Below, one piece after another: positions 16,864 through 24,645 of a stretch of 52,614 bases of DNA (positions are counted from its first letter, which is position 1; every line of letters starts with the position of its first letter). The notes beneath the pieces are model-generated. The model made no database searches and was not told where the DNA came from. It worked only from the letters and a program-made list of their open reading frames with translations. Made by a program: the position numbers and the translations under genes. The stretch lies in contig JAVHXQ010000023.1 in assembly GCA_031119555.1 (NCBI GenBank), positions 1 through 52,614 of the forward strand, written 5' to 3'. The stretch comes from Candidatus Dactylopiibacterium sp. (GTDB lineage Bacteria > Pseudomonadota > Gammaproteobacteria > Burkholderiales > Rhodocyclaceae).

Positions 16864-18093
16864 ATGAATACCCTCGCTTCCACCTTGCCGGGCGCGGCGA
16901 ACGCCCCCTCGCCCGAGCGCCGGCCCCTGATCGCCGCGCTGACACTGATCGCCGTCGGCGCGCTGTTCCTGTGGCTGCAGGTGGGCTGGCGCCAGGCCGC
17001 GTTGTGGGGCGTGGGCGCCGCGCTGGGGGTGGCGCTGTACCACGCCGCCTTCGGTTTCACGCGCGGCTGGCGCTGGTTCGTGGCCGACCGCCGGGGCGAC
17101 GGCCTGCGTGCGCAGATGCTGATCCTGGCGCTGGGCGTGCTGCTGTTCTTTCCCGTACTGGCCGCCGGCAGCTTCCTGGGCATGCCCGTGAAGGGGCTGG
17201 TGTCGCCCGTGGGCGTGTCGGTGGTGCTGGGCGCCTTCCTGTTCGGCGTGGGCATGCAGCTCGGCGGCGGGTGCGCGTCGGGCACGCTGTTCGCCGTGGG
17301 CGGCGGCAACACGCGCATGGTGGTGACGCTGCTGTTCTTCATCGTGGGCTCGGTGATCGCCACCGCGAACTACGGCTGGTGGTCGAACCTGCCCCAGTTC
17401 AAGCCGACCTCGGTGATCGATCTGTGGGGCGTGCTCCCGGCGCTCGCGCTCAACCTTGCCGTCTTCGGGCTCATCGCGTGGGGCGTGACCGTGGCCGAGA
17501 AGCGGCGCCACGGCCGCATCGTGGCGAGCGCCCGGGGCACCGACGCGCCGGCGCGCCTGCTGCGCGGTCCGTGGCCGCTGGTCTGGGGCGGCGTGGCGCT
17601 GGTGCTGCTGAACTTCGCGACGCTGCTGCTGGCCGGCCGCCCCTGGGGCATCACCTCGGCCTTTGCGCTGTGGGGCGCCAAGACGCTGGCCGCGACGGGC
17701 CTCGCCGAGCCGGCGGGCTGGGCCTTCTGGCAAGTGCCCGCGCAGGCGAAGGCGCTGGCCGCGCCGGTGTATGCCGACGTGACCTCGGTGATGGACATCG
17801 GCCTCGTGCTCGGTGCGCTGGCCGCCGCGAGCGCGGCCGGCAAGTTCGCGCCCGTGTGGCAGATTCCGCGCCGCCAGCTCGTGGCGGCCATCGTGGGCGG
17901 CCTGCTGCTGGGGTATGGCTCGCGCCTGGCTTACGGCTGCAACATCGGCGCGTACTTCAGCGGCATTCTCTCGGGCAGCCTGCACGGCTGGCTGTGGCTG
18001 GTGTGCGCCTACGCCGGCAGCGTGATCGGGGTGCGCCTGCGCCCGGCCTTCGGACTCGAGAACGAACGGGTGGCCGACAGCCGCGGTTGCTGA
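16864..18093 (+). CDS. YeeE/YedE-family membrane transporter (sulfur-compound transport)
   Basis: A 409-residue polytopic inner-membrane protein with about ten hydrophobic segments. It carries the two Cys signatures of the family: 'GMQLGGGCASGTLFAVGGGN' in the first half and 'YGSRLAYGCNIGAYFSGI' in the second. In the characterised thiosulfate transporter YeeE/TsuA such cysteines line the path and relay thiosulfate, so uptake of thiosulfate or a related sulfur or selenium species is likely. No TusA-like (YeeD) partner or sulfurtransferase is adjacent. The ATG at 16864 follows GGAG. The SelO gene begins 50 bases after its stop, with a very stable inverted repeat in between. Confidence 0.85.
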   Translation: MNTLASTLPGAANAPSPERRPLIAALTLIAVGALFLWLQVGWRQAALWGVGAALGVALYHAAFGFTRGWRWFVADRRGDGLRAQMLILALGVLLFFPVLAAGSFLGMPVKGLVSPVGVSVVLGAFLFGVGMQLGGGCASGTLFAVGGGNTRMVVTLLFFIVGSVIATANYGWWSNLPQFKPTSVIDLWGVLPALALNLAVFGLIAWGVTVAEKRRHGRIVASARGTDAPARLLRGPWPLVWGGVALVLLNFATLLLAGRPWGITSAFALWGAKTLAATGLAEPAGWAFWQVPAQAKALAAPVYADVTSVMDIGLVLGALAAASAAGKFAPVWQIPRRQLVAAIVGGLLLGYGSRLAYGCNIGAYFSGILSGSLHGWLWLVCAYAGSVIGVRLRPAFGLENERVADSRGC

Positions 18094-18099
18094 ATGCGG

Positions 18100-18143
18100 G
18101 GCGCGGGCGGCTAGACTGAAGACCCCGTCCCGCCGCCCGCGCC
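18100..18143 (+). repeat. Perfect 12-base GC inverted repeat abutting the SelO start codon
   Basis: GGCGCGGGCGGC (18100-18111) is exactly complementary to GCCGCCCGCGCC (18132-18143), with a 20-base loop. The 3' arm touches the ATG at 18144, and no Shine-Dalgarno sequence is visible. It could act as a terminator-like stem after the YeeE gene or as a translational block for SelO. Confidence 0.6.
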
Positions 18144-19739
18144 ATGAACCTGCCCGCCGATCTTGCCCGCCTGCGCTTCGACGCACGCTTCACCGAAGCC
18201 CTGCCCGCCGATCCGCTGACCCTCGCGCAGCCGCGCATCGTGCAGGGCGCGGCGTATTCCTTCTGTGCCCCCACGCCGGTGCCCGCGCCGCGCCTGCTCG
18301 CCTGGTCGGCCGATTGCGCATGGCTGCTGGGCCTGCCAGCGCAGCCCGACGATGCCGACGCGGCGGCCGGCATATTCGCGGGGAACCGCCTGCTGCCGGG
18401 CAGCCAGCCCTATGCCACCTGTTATGGCGGCCATCAGTTCGGCCAGTGGGCGGGGCAGCTCGGCGACGGCCGCGCGCTGATGCTGGGAACCGTGATCGGG
18501 CCGGCGGGGCTGCGCCAGGAGGTCCAGCTCAAGGGCGCGGGCCTGACGCCTTACTCGCGCCACGCCGACGGCCGCGCGGTGCTGCGCTCGTCGCTGCGCG
18601 AGTATCTGTGTTCCGAGGCCATGCACCATCTGGGCGTGCCGACGACGCGCGCGCTGTGCCTCGTGGCCACCGGGGAGCCGGTGGTGCGCGACATGTTCTA
18701 CGACGGCCATCCGCAGGCCGAGCCGGGGGCGATCGTGACGCGCGTGGCCGAGAGCTTTCTGCGCTTCGGCCACTTCGAGCTGCCCGCCGCGCGCGGCGAT
18801 ACCGCCCTGCTCAAGGCGCTGCTCGATCATGCGCTCACGACGCACTTCCCCACCCTTGGCGCGCCCTCGCGCGACGCTTACGTGGCGCTCTTCCGCGAAG
18901 TCTGCCGGCGCACCGCCGGGCTCGTCGCCCACTGGCTGCGCGTGGGCTTCGTGCACGGCGTGATGAACACCGACAATCTGTCGCTGCTGGGACTCACGAT
19001 CGATTACGGCCCGTATGGCTGGCTGGACGCGTTCGACCCCGGCTTCACGCCCAACACGACCGATCGCGGCGGGCGCTACGCCTACGCCGAACAGGCACGC
19101 GTGGCGGGCTGGAACCTGGCCTGCCTCGCCAACGCGCTGCTGCCGCTGGTGGAGGACGCATCCGCGCTGGAAGCGGCGCTGGAGACGTACTCCGACCATT
19201 TCGAGCGCAGCTACCTTGGCGTGCTGCGCGACAAGCTCGGTCTGCCGGCGCAGGCCGGCGACGCCGCCGCGCAGGCCGATTTCGGGCTTGCAAGCGCGCT
19301 CTTCGCCTGCTTCGCGGAGGTGGAGACCGACATGACGATCTTCTATCGCCGCCTCGCGCGCATCGCGCCCGGGGCATCGCCGCAGGCCGCGCTGGAGGAG
19401 ATCGCGCCGGCGTTCTACGCCGCGCCGACGGAGGCTGCGCGCGCGCGTTTCGCGGAGTGGCTGACGCACTGGCAGGCCCGCCTCGCCTCGTCGCCCGAAG
19501 ACCCGGCGGCACGGCGCGCGCGCATGGACGCCGCCAACCCGTGGCTGATCCCGCGCAACTGGCTCGCCCAGCAGGCCATAGACGCCGCCAGCGCGGGCGA
19601 CATGCAGCCGCTGGAACGCCTCATGCGGGCGCTGCGCGAGCCTTACCGCGAACAACCCGACCACGCCGACCTCGCCGCCCGCCGCCCCGACTGGGCACGC
19701 CACGCGCCCGGCTGCGCGGCGCTGTCGTGCAGCTCGTAG
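18144..19739 (+). CDS. selO: Protein adenylyltransferase SelO (YdiU)
   Basis: A 531-residue pseudokinase of the SelO family, which transfers AMP from ATP to Ser, Thr or Tyr of proteins in redox control. Recognisable blocks are 'SQPYATCYGGHQFGQWAGQL', 'GDGRALMLG', 'LKGAGLTPYSRHADGRAVLR', 'SSLREYLCSEAMHHLGVPTT' and the active-site region 'GVMNTDNLSLLGLTIDYGPY' followed by 'GWLDAFDPGF'. The C-terminus ends CAALSCSS, matching the conserved Cys (or selenocysteine) tail that forms a regulatory disulfide. It is somewhat longer than E. coli YdiU (478 residues). The ATG at 18144 gives the standard N-terminus. It is convergent with the thioesterase gene, 7 bases from stop to stop. Confidence 0.93.
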   Translation: MNLPADLARLRFDARFTEALPADPLTLAQPRIVQGAAYSFCAPTPVPAPRLLAWSADCAWLLGLPAQPDDADAAAGIFAGNRLLPGSQPYATCYGGHQFGQWAGQLGDGRALMLGTVIGPAGLRQEVQLKGAGLTPYSRHADGRAVLRSSLREYLCSEAMHHLGVPTTRALCLVATGEPVVRDMFYDGHPQAEPGAIVTRVAESFLRFGHFELPAARGDTALLKALLDHALTTHFPTLGAPSRDAYVALFREVCRRTAGLVAHWLRVGFVHGVMNTDNLSLLGLTIDYGPYGWLDAFDPGFTPNTTDRGGRYAYAEQARVAGWNLACLANALLPLVEDASALEAALETYSDHFERSYLGVLRDKLGLPAQAGDAAAQADFGLASALFACFAEVETDMTIFYRRLARIAPGASPQAALEEIAPAFYAAPTEAARARFAEWLTHWQARLASSPEDPAARRARMDAANPWLIPRNWLAQQAIDAASAGDMQPLERLMRALREPYREQPDHADLAARRPDWARHAPGCAALSCSS

Positions 19740-19746
19740 GCCGCGC

Positions 19747-20190
19747 TCAGCCGGCCTGCGCGGCGATCACGCTCGCCAGCTCGGGGTTGGCCTCGCGCGG
19801 AATCACGCGCGGGCGCTTGGAGGCGTCGATGGCGACGTAGCTGAACGTGGCCTCGGTCACGCAGTAGCGCTCGCCGATGGGTTCGCTGGTCACCTTCTTG
19901 ACCCACACCTCGACCTTCACCTTGATCGAGGTGCGGCCGACATGGACGCATTCGCCATAGCAGCACACGACATCGCCGATGGCGACCGGAAGGTGGAAAC
20001 TCATGCCGTCCACGGCCACCGTCACGACGCGGCCGCGCGTGAGTTCCTTGGCGAGGATCGCGCCGCCAAGGTCCATCTGCGACATGATCCAGCCGCCGAA
20101 GATGTCGCCGCTGGGGTTGGTGTCGGCCGGCATGGCCAGCGTGCGCAGCAGCATGGTGCCGCGCGGGCTGCGAGACGAGGTGTCGTTCAT
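19747..20190 (-). CDS. Acyl-CoA thioesterase, YciA-type hot-dog fold
   Basis: A 147-residue hot-dog thioesterase. The family signature 'MPADTNPSGDIFGGWIMSQM' followed by 'DLGGAILAKE' includes the catalytic Asn/Asp and the GG turn. 'FHLPVAIGDVVCCYGECVHV' and 'GRTSIKVKVEVWVKK' complete the match to YciA, a cytoplasmic hexameric acyl-CoA hydrolase of broad chain length. The start at 20190 has AAGGGA at good spacing. It is divergent from the aspartoacylase-family gene at 20323, with 132 bases between the starts. Confidence 0.9.
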   Translation of the reverse strand: MNDTSSRSPRGTMLLRTLAMPADTNPSGDIFGGWIMSQMDLGGAILAKELTRGRVVTVAVDGMSFHLPVAIGDVVCCYGECVHVGRTSIKVKVEVWVKKVTSEPIGERYCVTEATFSYVAIDASKRPRVIPREANPELASVIAAQAG

Positions 20191-20322
20191 TGTTGTATCC
20201 CTTGGGTGGATGGGGCTCTGAGGGCTAGCACGCATTATGCCCGGGCGCGCCGCTCGCCCGCGCGCGCGGACTTGCTGCCACAATATGCGCCCGCTCGTAG
20301 CCCGCCATCCGGAGTTCCCGTC

Positions 20323-21312
20323 ATGAGTCTGCCCGTCCGCACCCAGCCGTCCACCACCGCCCTGCGCGTTCACGGCCTTGCCGGCCTCGAACCCGGCCCC
20401 CGGCTGCTCGTGCTCGGCGCGGTGCATGGCAACGAGGTATGCGGCACGCAGGCCATCGCGCGCGTGCTGGCCGAGTTCGACGCCGGCGAGCTGAACCTCG
20501 TGCGCGGCCAGGTCACCTTTGTACCGGTCACCAACCCGCTCGCCTATCACCTGCGCCAGCGCATGGGCGACCGCAACCTCAACCGCAACCTGCGGCCGAC
20601 CGACACGCCGGTCGATTTCGAAGACCACATCGCCAACGCGCTGTGCCCGCTGCTGGAAGCGCACGACGTACTGCTCGACCTGCATTCCTTCCATACCGGC
20701 GGCGAACCCTTCGCGATGCTGGGCCCGCAGGACAACACCGGCACGCTGGAGCCCTTCGCCCACGCGGCGGCCGAGCAGGCCCTCGTGCAGCGCCTGGGCG
20801 TGCGCCGCATCGTGGAAGGCTGGCTGGACACCTACGCGCGCGGCGTGGCGCGCCGCCTGGCCTACCCCGATGCCAGCCTGCGCGCGCAGATGCTGTCCAC
20901 CGACCCGAGCTACGGCGTGGGCACCACCGAATACATGCGCGCCCACGGCGGCTGCGCGATCACGCTCGAGTGCGGCCAGCACGACGATCCGGCCGGCCCG
21001 GAGGTGGCGTACCGGGCGATCCGCAACACCCTCGCGCAGCTGGGCCTGGTGGACGCCCCCGCGCCCGCGCCGCATCCGGCGCCCGAACTGTTGAAGCTCG
21101 TCGAGGTGATCGACCGCCTGCACCCCGAAGACCGCTTCGTGCGCGAATGGAAGAGTTTCGACGCGCTGGAAGCCGGCGACGTGATCGGCCTGCGCCACGA
21201 CGGCGCCGAAGTCCGCGCGCCCGCCCGGGGCTTCATCGTGTTCCCCAACCCCCGCTCGTTGCCGGGCAACGAGTGGTTCTATTTCGCGCAGCCGTCCGAA
21301 CGCACGCTCTGA
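20323..21312 (+). CDS. Succinylglutamate desuccinylase/aspartoacylase family zinc hydrolase
   Basis: A 329-residue metallo-hydrolase of the M14-like AstE/AspA superfamily. Zinc ligands are visible as HGNE (His35, Glu38) and the later His121 in 'LLDLHSFHTGG'. The general-base Glu is Glu216 in 'AITLECGQH'. The C-terminal 'VRAPARGFIVFPNP' resembles the beta-barrel domain of these deacylases. It would remove an acyl group from an N-acylated amino acid or small amide. No ast operon gene surrounds it, so I do not assign astE. The ATG at 20323 has GGAG about 10 bases upstream. A perfect 12-base hairpin at 21335 follows. Confidence 0.85.
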   Translation: MSLPVRTQPSTTALRVHGLAGLEPGPRLLVLGAVHGNEVCGTQAIARVLAEFDAGELNLVRGQVTFVPVTNPLAYHLRQRMGDRNLNRNLRPTDTPVDFEDHIANALCPLLEAHDVLLDLHSFHTGGEPFAMLGPQDNTGTLEPFAHAAAEQALVQRLGVRRIVEGWLDTYARGVARRLAYPDASLRAQMLSTDPSYGVGTTEYMRAHGGCAITLECGQHDDPAGPEVAYRAIRNTLAQLGLVDAPAPAPHPAPELLKLVEVIDRLHPEDRFVREWKSFDALEAGDVIGLRHDGAEVRAPARGFIVFPNPRSLPGNEWFYFAQPSERTL

Positions 21313-21334
21313 ACGCCACCGCGCGGCCACAAGG

Positions 21335-21362
21335 CACACGGGGCGCCTCCGCGCCCCGTGTG
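21335..21362. terminator. Hairpin between convergent genes
   Basis: CACACGGGGCGC and GCGCCCCGTGTG form a perfect 12-base stem with a CTCC loop, midway between the stop at 21312 (+) and the stop at 21389 (-). It probably ends transcription from both sides, although no T-tract follows. Confidence 0.6.
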
Positions 21363-21388
21363 GTGTGGAACAGGCCGGCCCGCGCGCC

Positions 21389-21646
21389 TCAGGGCATGTT
21401 GCCCAGGCCCGACGAGGTCGTGAGGATGGACAGCGTGGTTTGCGCGTGCTCGGCCGCATCGCGCCCCAGCGGCGTGAGATAGCCACCGTCGATCTGCGTG
21501 ATCAGGCCCTTGCCGTGCAGGCGCGCGGCAGCCCGGATCAGCGCCGGATCGGCATCGCTGTGCACCTTGATGCCTTGCTGGCTGGTCGCGAGATCGAAGC
21601 GCAGCAGGGTGTTGATCTCGTGCACCAGGTCGGTGGTGAATGGCAT
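21389..21646 (-). CDS. TIGR02647 family small protein
   Basis: An 85-residue protein of the TIGR02647 type that I recall from pseudomonads. It opens 'MPFTTDLVHEINTLLRFDL', continues 'GIKVHSDADPALIRAAARLH' and 'GLITQIDGGYLTPLGRDAAE', and ends '...LSILTTSSGL'. The predicted fold is a small winged-helix-like DNA-binding domain; the function is unknown. AAGGAGA precedes the ATG at 21646 at ideal distance. It is a single gene, divergent from the ZIP transporter. Confidence 0.82.
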   Translation of the reverse strand: MPFTTDLVHEINTLLRFDLATSQQGIKVHSDADPALIRAAARLHGKGLITQIDGGYLTPLGRDAAEHAQTTLSILTTSSGLGNMP

Positions 21647-21961
21647 GAACGTCTCCTTGAAAGCTATGGCGGCATCTTAGCCTGCGGCCACGCCGCCCCG
21701 CTCGGGCTTCTGGTGGCCCGACCCGCCGTGGCGCCCGGCGCGTCACTTCCGCGCACCAGCGGCTCGCGGTATGGACCCGCCGCGGCCACGGGCGTTCCGC
21801 GCGCCCATCGCGGCGCCGGATCGCGCCGCGCGGGCTGGCGTGGTGCGCGCACCACGGCAGCGGAGAGGCCAATCAGGCCGATAGAAGCAAAAAGCGGATT
21901 TTGCCTCCACAATCGAAGCGGTTCAGCACATGCGCCACCGCACGGCCAATCAGGAGACCCC
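21647..21961. promoter_or_regulatory. Intergenic region upstream of the ZIP transporter, with repeated and inverted motifs
   Basis: A 315-base divergent spacer. GGCCAATCAGG occurs twice in the same orientation (21867-21877 and 21944-21954), 77 bases apart. The second copy carries the ribosome site of the ZIP gene. Between them GCAAAA-AGCGGA-TTTTGC (21887-21904) is a perfect inverted repeat. I see no Zur-type palindrome here, so the ZIP gene does not look like a direct Zur target. Confidence 0.45.
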
Positions 21962-22888
21962 ATGCCCATCGCCCCCGCCACGACCGCCCTGCCCCAGGCC
22001 TGGCTCAACCAGCTGCGGCTCCACCCGGTCGCGGCCGGCGGGCTGGCGCTGTCCGTCATCGCGATCGCGGTGCTGTTCGCGCAAAGCCTGGCGAGCGTGT
22101 TCAGCGGCGTGGCCGGCACGGGCCTGCGCTACGGGCTGCTGGCCGGCCTGGCGGGCTTCGGCGCCACCGCGGTCGGCGCGCTGGGCGGCCTCGTGCTGCG
22201 CGGCGTGAGCCAGAAGGCGGAAGACAGCATGCTCGGCTTCGCGGCCGGCATGATGCTGGCCGCGAGTTCGTTCTCGCTGATCCTGCCCGGCATCGAGGCC
22301 GGCGAAAGGCTGACCGGCAGCGGGCCGCTGGGGGCGCTCACGGTGGTCGCCGGGCTGGGCCTGGGCGTGCTGCTGATGCTGGGGCTGGACCAATTCACCC
22401 CCCACACGCACGACAGCACGGGCAATCTCGGCCCCGGCGCCGACCGCTTCAACCGGGTGTGGCTCTTCGTGTTCGCGATCACGTTGCACAACCTGCCCGA
22501 GGGCATGGCGATGGGCGTGAGCTTTTCGCAGGGCGACATGAGCGTGGGGCTGCCGTTGTCCACCGCGATCGCCATTCAGGACATTCCCGAGGGCCTGGCG
22601 GTGGTGATGGCCTTGCGCGCGGTCGGCGTGCGCATGGCGAACGCGGTGCTGCTCGCCGCGCTCTCGGGCTTCATGGAGCCGCTCGGCGCGCTGCTGGGGC
22701 TGGGGCTCGTGGGGGGCTTCGCGCTGGCCTATCCGATCGGGCTGGGCCTGGCGGCGGGCGCGATGATCTTCGTGGTGTCGCACGAGGTGATCCCCGAGAC
22801 CCATCGCAACGGCCACCAGACGCCCGCCACGCTGGGCCTGATGGCGGGCTTCGCGCTCATGATGCTGCTCGATACGGCGCTGGGCTGA
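21962..22888 (+). CDS. ZIP-family metal transporter (BbZIP-like)
   Basis: A 308-residue ZIP permease with eight predicted helices that moves Zn2+ (and possibly Cd2+ or other divalent metals) into the cytoplasm. The helix IV signature HNLPEGMAMG supplies His176, Asn177 and Glu180. The helix V signature QDIPEGLAVV supplies Gln206, Asp207 and Glu210. Helix VI has the conserved 'GFMEPLGALLG' Glu. These follow the binuclear site of the Bordetella bronchiseptica ZIP of known structure with a one-residue offset, and the C-terminus ('VVSHEVIPETHRNGHQTPAT') is nearly the same. The ATG at 21962 follows AGGAG. The zur gene begins 56 bases after the stop on the same strand, so expression may be coupled. 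Confidence 0.93.
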   Translation: MPIAPATTALPQAWLNQLRLHPVAAGGLALSVIAIAVLFAQSLASVFSGVAGTGLRYGLLAGLAGFGATAVGALGGLVLRGVSQKAEDSMLGFAAGMMLAASSFSLILPGIEAGERLTGSGPLGALTVVAGLGLGVLLMLGLDQFTPHTHDSTGNLGPGADRFNRVWLFVFAITLHNLPEGMAMGVSFSQGDMSVGLPLSTAIAIQDIPEGLAVVMALRAVGVRMANAVLLAALSGFMEPLGALLGLGLVGGFALAYPIGLGLAAGAMIFVVSHEVIPETHRNGHQTPATLGLMAGFALMMLLDTALG

Positions 22889-22898
22889 ACGCCGCCAG

Positions 22899-22915
22899 AT
22901 GCAACCGCATTGCAG
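22899..22915. promoter_or_regulatory. Degenerate Zur-type site upstream of zur
   Basis: ATGCAAC-CGC-ATTGCAG has the same left half as the znuD operators. The right half matches 5 of 7 positions. It lies 29 bases before the zur start, where autoregulation would act. It is weaker than the znuD sites, so binding is a hypothesis. Confidence 0.45.
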
Positions 22916-22944
22916 GAGCGTGGGGCTTGTGCTGAAATCAGGGC

Positions 22945-23388
22945 ATGAGTGCCCCCGCAACTGATTCCTCGCCCTGGGCCGGGCGCATCCACGCCCTCGG
23001 CGCGCGCGTCACGCCCGCGCGCGTGGCGGTGCTGCAACTGCTCGAGCATGCCGAGCGCGCGCTCTCGCACCGCGAGATCGAAGAGGCGCTGGCCGCCGGC
23101 TTCGACCGCGTGACCCTCTACCGCGTGCTCGACTGGCTCGTGGACAGCGGCCTGGGCCATCGCGTGACCGACGCCGAGCGCGTCTTCCGCTTCAGCCTCG
23201 CGCAAGCGGAGACGCGCGCGCACGGGCTGCATGCGCATTTCCGCTGCGAAGACTGCGGCAAGGTGTTCTGCCTCGACGAGGTGCCCGCCCCGGCGCCGCC
23301 TCTGCCGGCGGGCTTTTCGAGCCACACCGTGGAATACACCATCACCGGCCACTGCGCGCGCTGCGAGCCGGACGAAAAACCCCGCTGA
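22945..23388 (+). CDS. zur: Fur-family regulator, probable Zur
   Basis: A 147-residue Fur-superfamily repressor. The winged helix is at about residues 20-80, with recognition segment 'DRVTLYRVLDWLVDSGL'. The dimerisation domain carries a structural zinc site with Cys101/Cys104 (CEDC) and Cys137/Cys140 (CARC), and His93, His96 and His98 as candidate sensing ligands. Zur rather than Fur or PerR is inferred from the COG0523 gene 6 bases downstream, the ZIP gene upstream, and the zinc receptor with matching operators at 9.4 kb. It would repress zinc uptake when zinc is sufficient. The ATG at 22945 gives the usual N-terminus. Confidence 0.85.
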   Translation: MSAPATDSSPWAGRIHALGARVTPARVAVLQLLEHAERALSHREIEEALAAGFDRVTLYRVLDWLVDSGLGHRVTDAERVFRFSLAQAETRAHGLHAHFRCEDCGKVFCLDEVPAPAPPLPAGFSSHTVEYTITGHCARCEPDEKPR

Positions 23389-23394
23389 CCCCGC

Positions 23395-24444
23395 ATGAAC
23401 GACCGGCGCATCCCCGTCATCCTGCTCACGGGTTTCCTGGGCAGCGGCAAGACCAGCCTGCTCGCGCGCCTGCTCGCCGATCCCGGCATGGCGGGCTGCG
23501 CGGTGCTCATCAACGAAGTCGGCGCGGTCGGGCTCGATCACCTGCTCGTCAAGGAAGTCGCCGAGGACATCACGCTGCTCGAGTCCGGCTGCCTGTGCTG
23601 CGCCGTGCGCGGCGACCTCACGCGCAGCCTGCGCGAGCTGTTCATGCGCCGCCTGCAGCGCGAGATCGGCGCGCTGGATCGCGTGGTGATCGAGACCACG
23701 GGTCTTGCCGATCCGGCGCCGGTCATCCATACGCTCACGCGCGATTTCTTTCTCGCCGAGCGTTTCCGGCTCGAAGGCGTGATCGCCACCGTCGACGTGC
23801 GCCACGCGCACTGGCAGCTCGGCCAGCACCCGGAAGCGGTCAAGCAGGTGGCGATGGCCGACCGCATCGTGCTCACCAAGTGTGATCTGGCGGACAGCCT
23901 GCAGATCGCGGAGGCCGAAGAGCGCGTGGCGGCGCTCAACCCCGGCGCCACGCGGCTGCAGGCCGAGCCCGCGCGCGCCCCGGCCGGCCTGCTCGATGGC
24001 CTGGGCCTCTACCAGCCGGACGGCAAGACCCCGGACGTGGCGCGCTGGCTAGGCGAGGCGGCGATTCTGGAACAGCAGCGCCTGGCCGCGCGGCAGGGGG
24101 TGTTCGGGCGCGCCGCGCCGGCCGCGCTGCACGACGAGGCGGTGAAGAGCCACGTCCTGCATTTCGACGAGCCGCTGCGCGCGGGCGATTTCTCGCGGGC
24201 GCTGGATACGCTGCAGTCCGTGGTCGGCGACCGCCTGCTGCGCGTCAAGGGCCTGCTGGCGGTCGAAGGCGAAGCCGCGCCGCGCGTGATCCACGCCGTG
24301 CAGCACGAGCGCTACCCCGACACGCACCTGCCGGCCTGGCCCGACGACGATCGTCGCAGCCGCCTGGTGTTCATCGTGAACGACCTGCCGCGCGAACTCT
24401 TCGAGAAAACCTTCTCCGCCTTCTGCGAAGTCGGCGCCGGCTGA
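23395..24444 (+). CDS. COG0523/CobW-family GTPase, zinc metallochaperone type
   Basis: A 349-residue G3E GTPase. Walker A is GFLGSGKTS (Lys19), the Glu-containing switch is 'NEVGAVGLD', the metal-binding CxCC is Cys66-Leu-Cys68-Cys69, and the guanine-specificity motif is TKCD. A CobW C-terminal domain follows ('GLLAVEGEAAPRVIHAVQHE'). Zinc-associated members of the family hand Zn2+ to client enzymes under scarcity. Direct coupling to zur (6 bases) and no cobalamin genes in the window argue for that role over cobalt insertion. The predicted client among neighbours is not obvious. It is the last gene of the zur operon. Confidence 0.9.
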   Translation: MNDRRIPVILLTGFLGSGKTSLLARLLADPGMAGCAVLINEVGAVGLDHLLVKEVAEDITLLESGCLCCAVRGDLTRSLRELFMRRLQREIGALDRVVIETTGLADPAPVIHTLTRDFFLAERFRLEGVIATVDVRHAHWQLGQHPEAVKQVAMADRIVLTKCDLADSLQIAEAEERVAALNPGATRLQAEPARAPAGLLDGLGLYQPDGKTPDVARWLGEAAILEQQRLAARQGVFGRAAPAALHDEAVKSHVLHFDEPLRAGDFSRALDTLQSVVGDRLLRVKGLLAVEGEAAPRVIHAVQHERYPDTHLPAWPDDDRRSRLVFIVNDLPRELFEKTFSAFCEVGAG

Positions 24445-24645
24445 GCCGTCGCCCACGGCCGGGCAGCGTGACGATTTTCACGCTTTTGGCGGTTTGGTCT
24501 TGGGCATGGCGCGAACCGCGTCCGATACTGCCTCCAGGCCCCGCAGAGGGCCGAGGCAGGGGGCCCGCCCGCGACCTCGCACGCAATGCCGGCCCGATCC
24601 GCACGGGCCGCGCTTCCCCGCGACATCAAGACAAGGACGCGGCAC

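Noticed and set aside
21962-22888. Direct Zur control of the ZIP transporter
   Set aside because: No ATGCAAC/GTTGCAT palindrome lies in its 315-base upstream spacer; the only nearby candidate is downstream, in front of zur.
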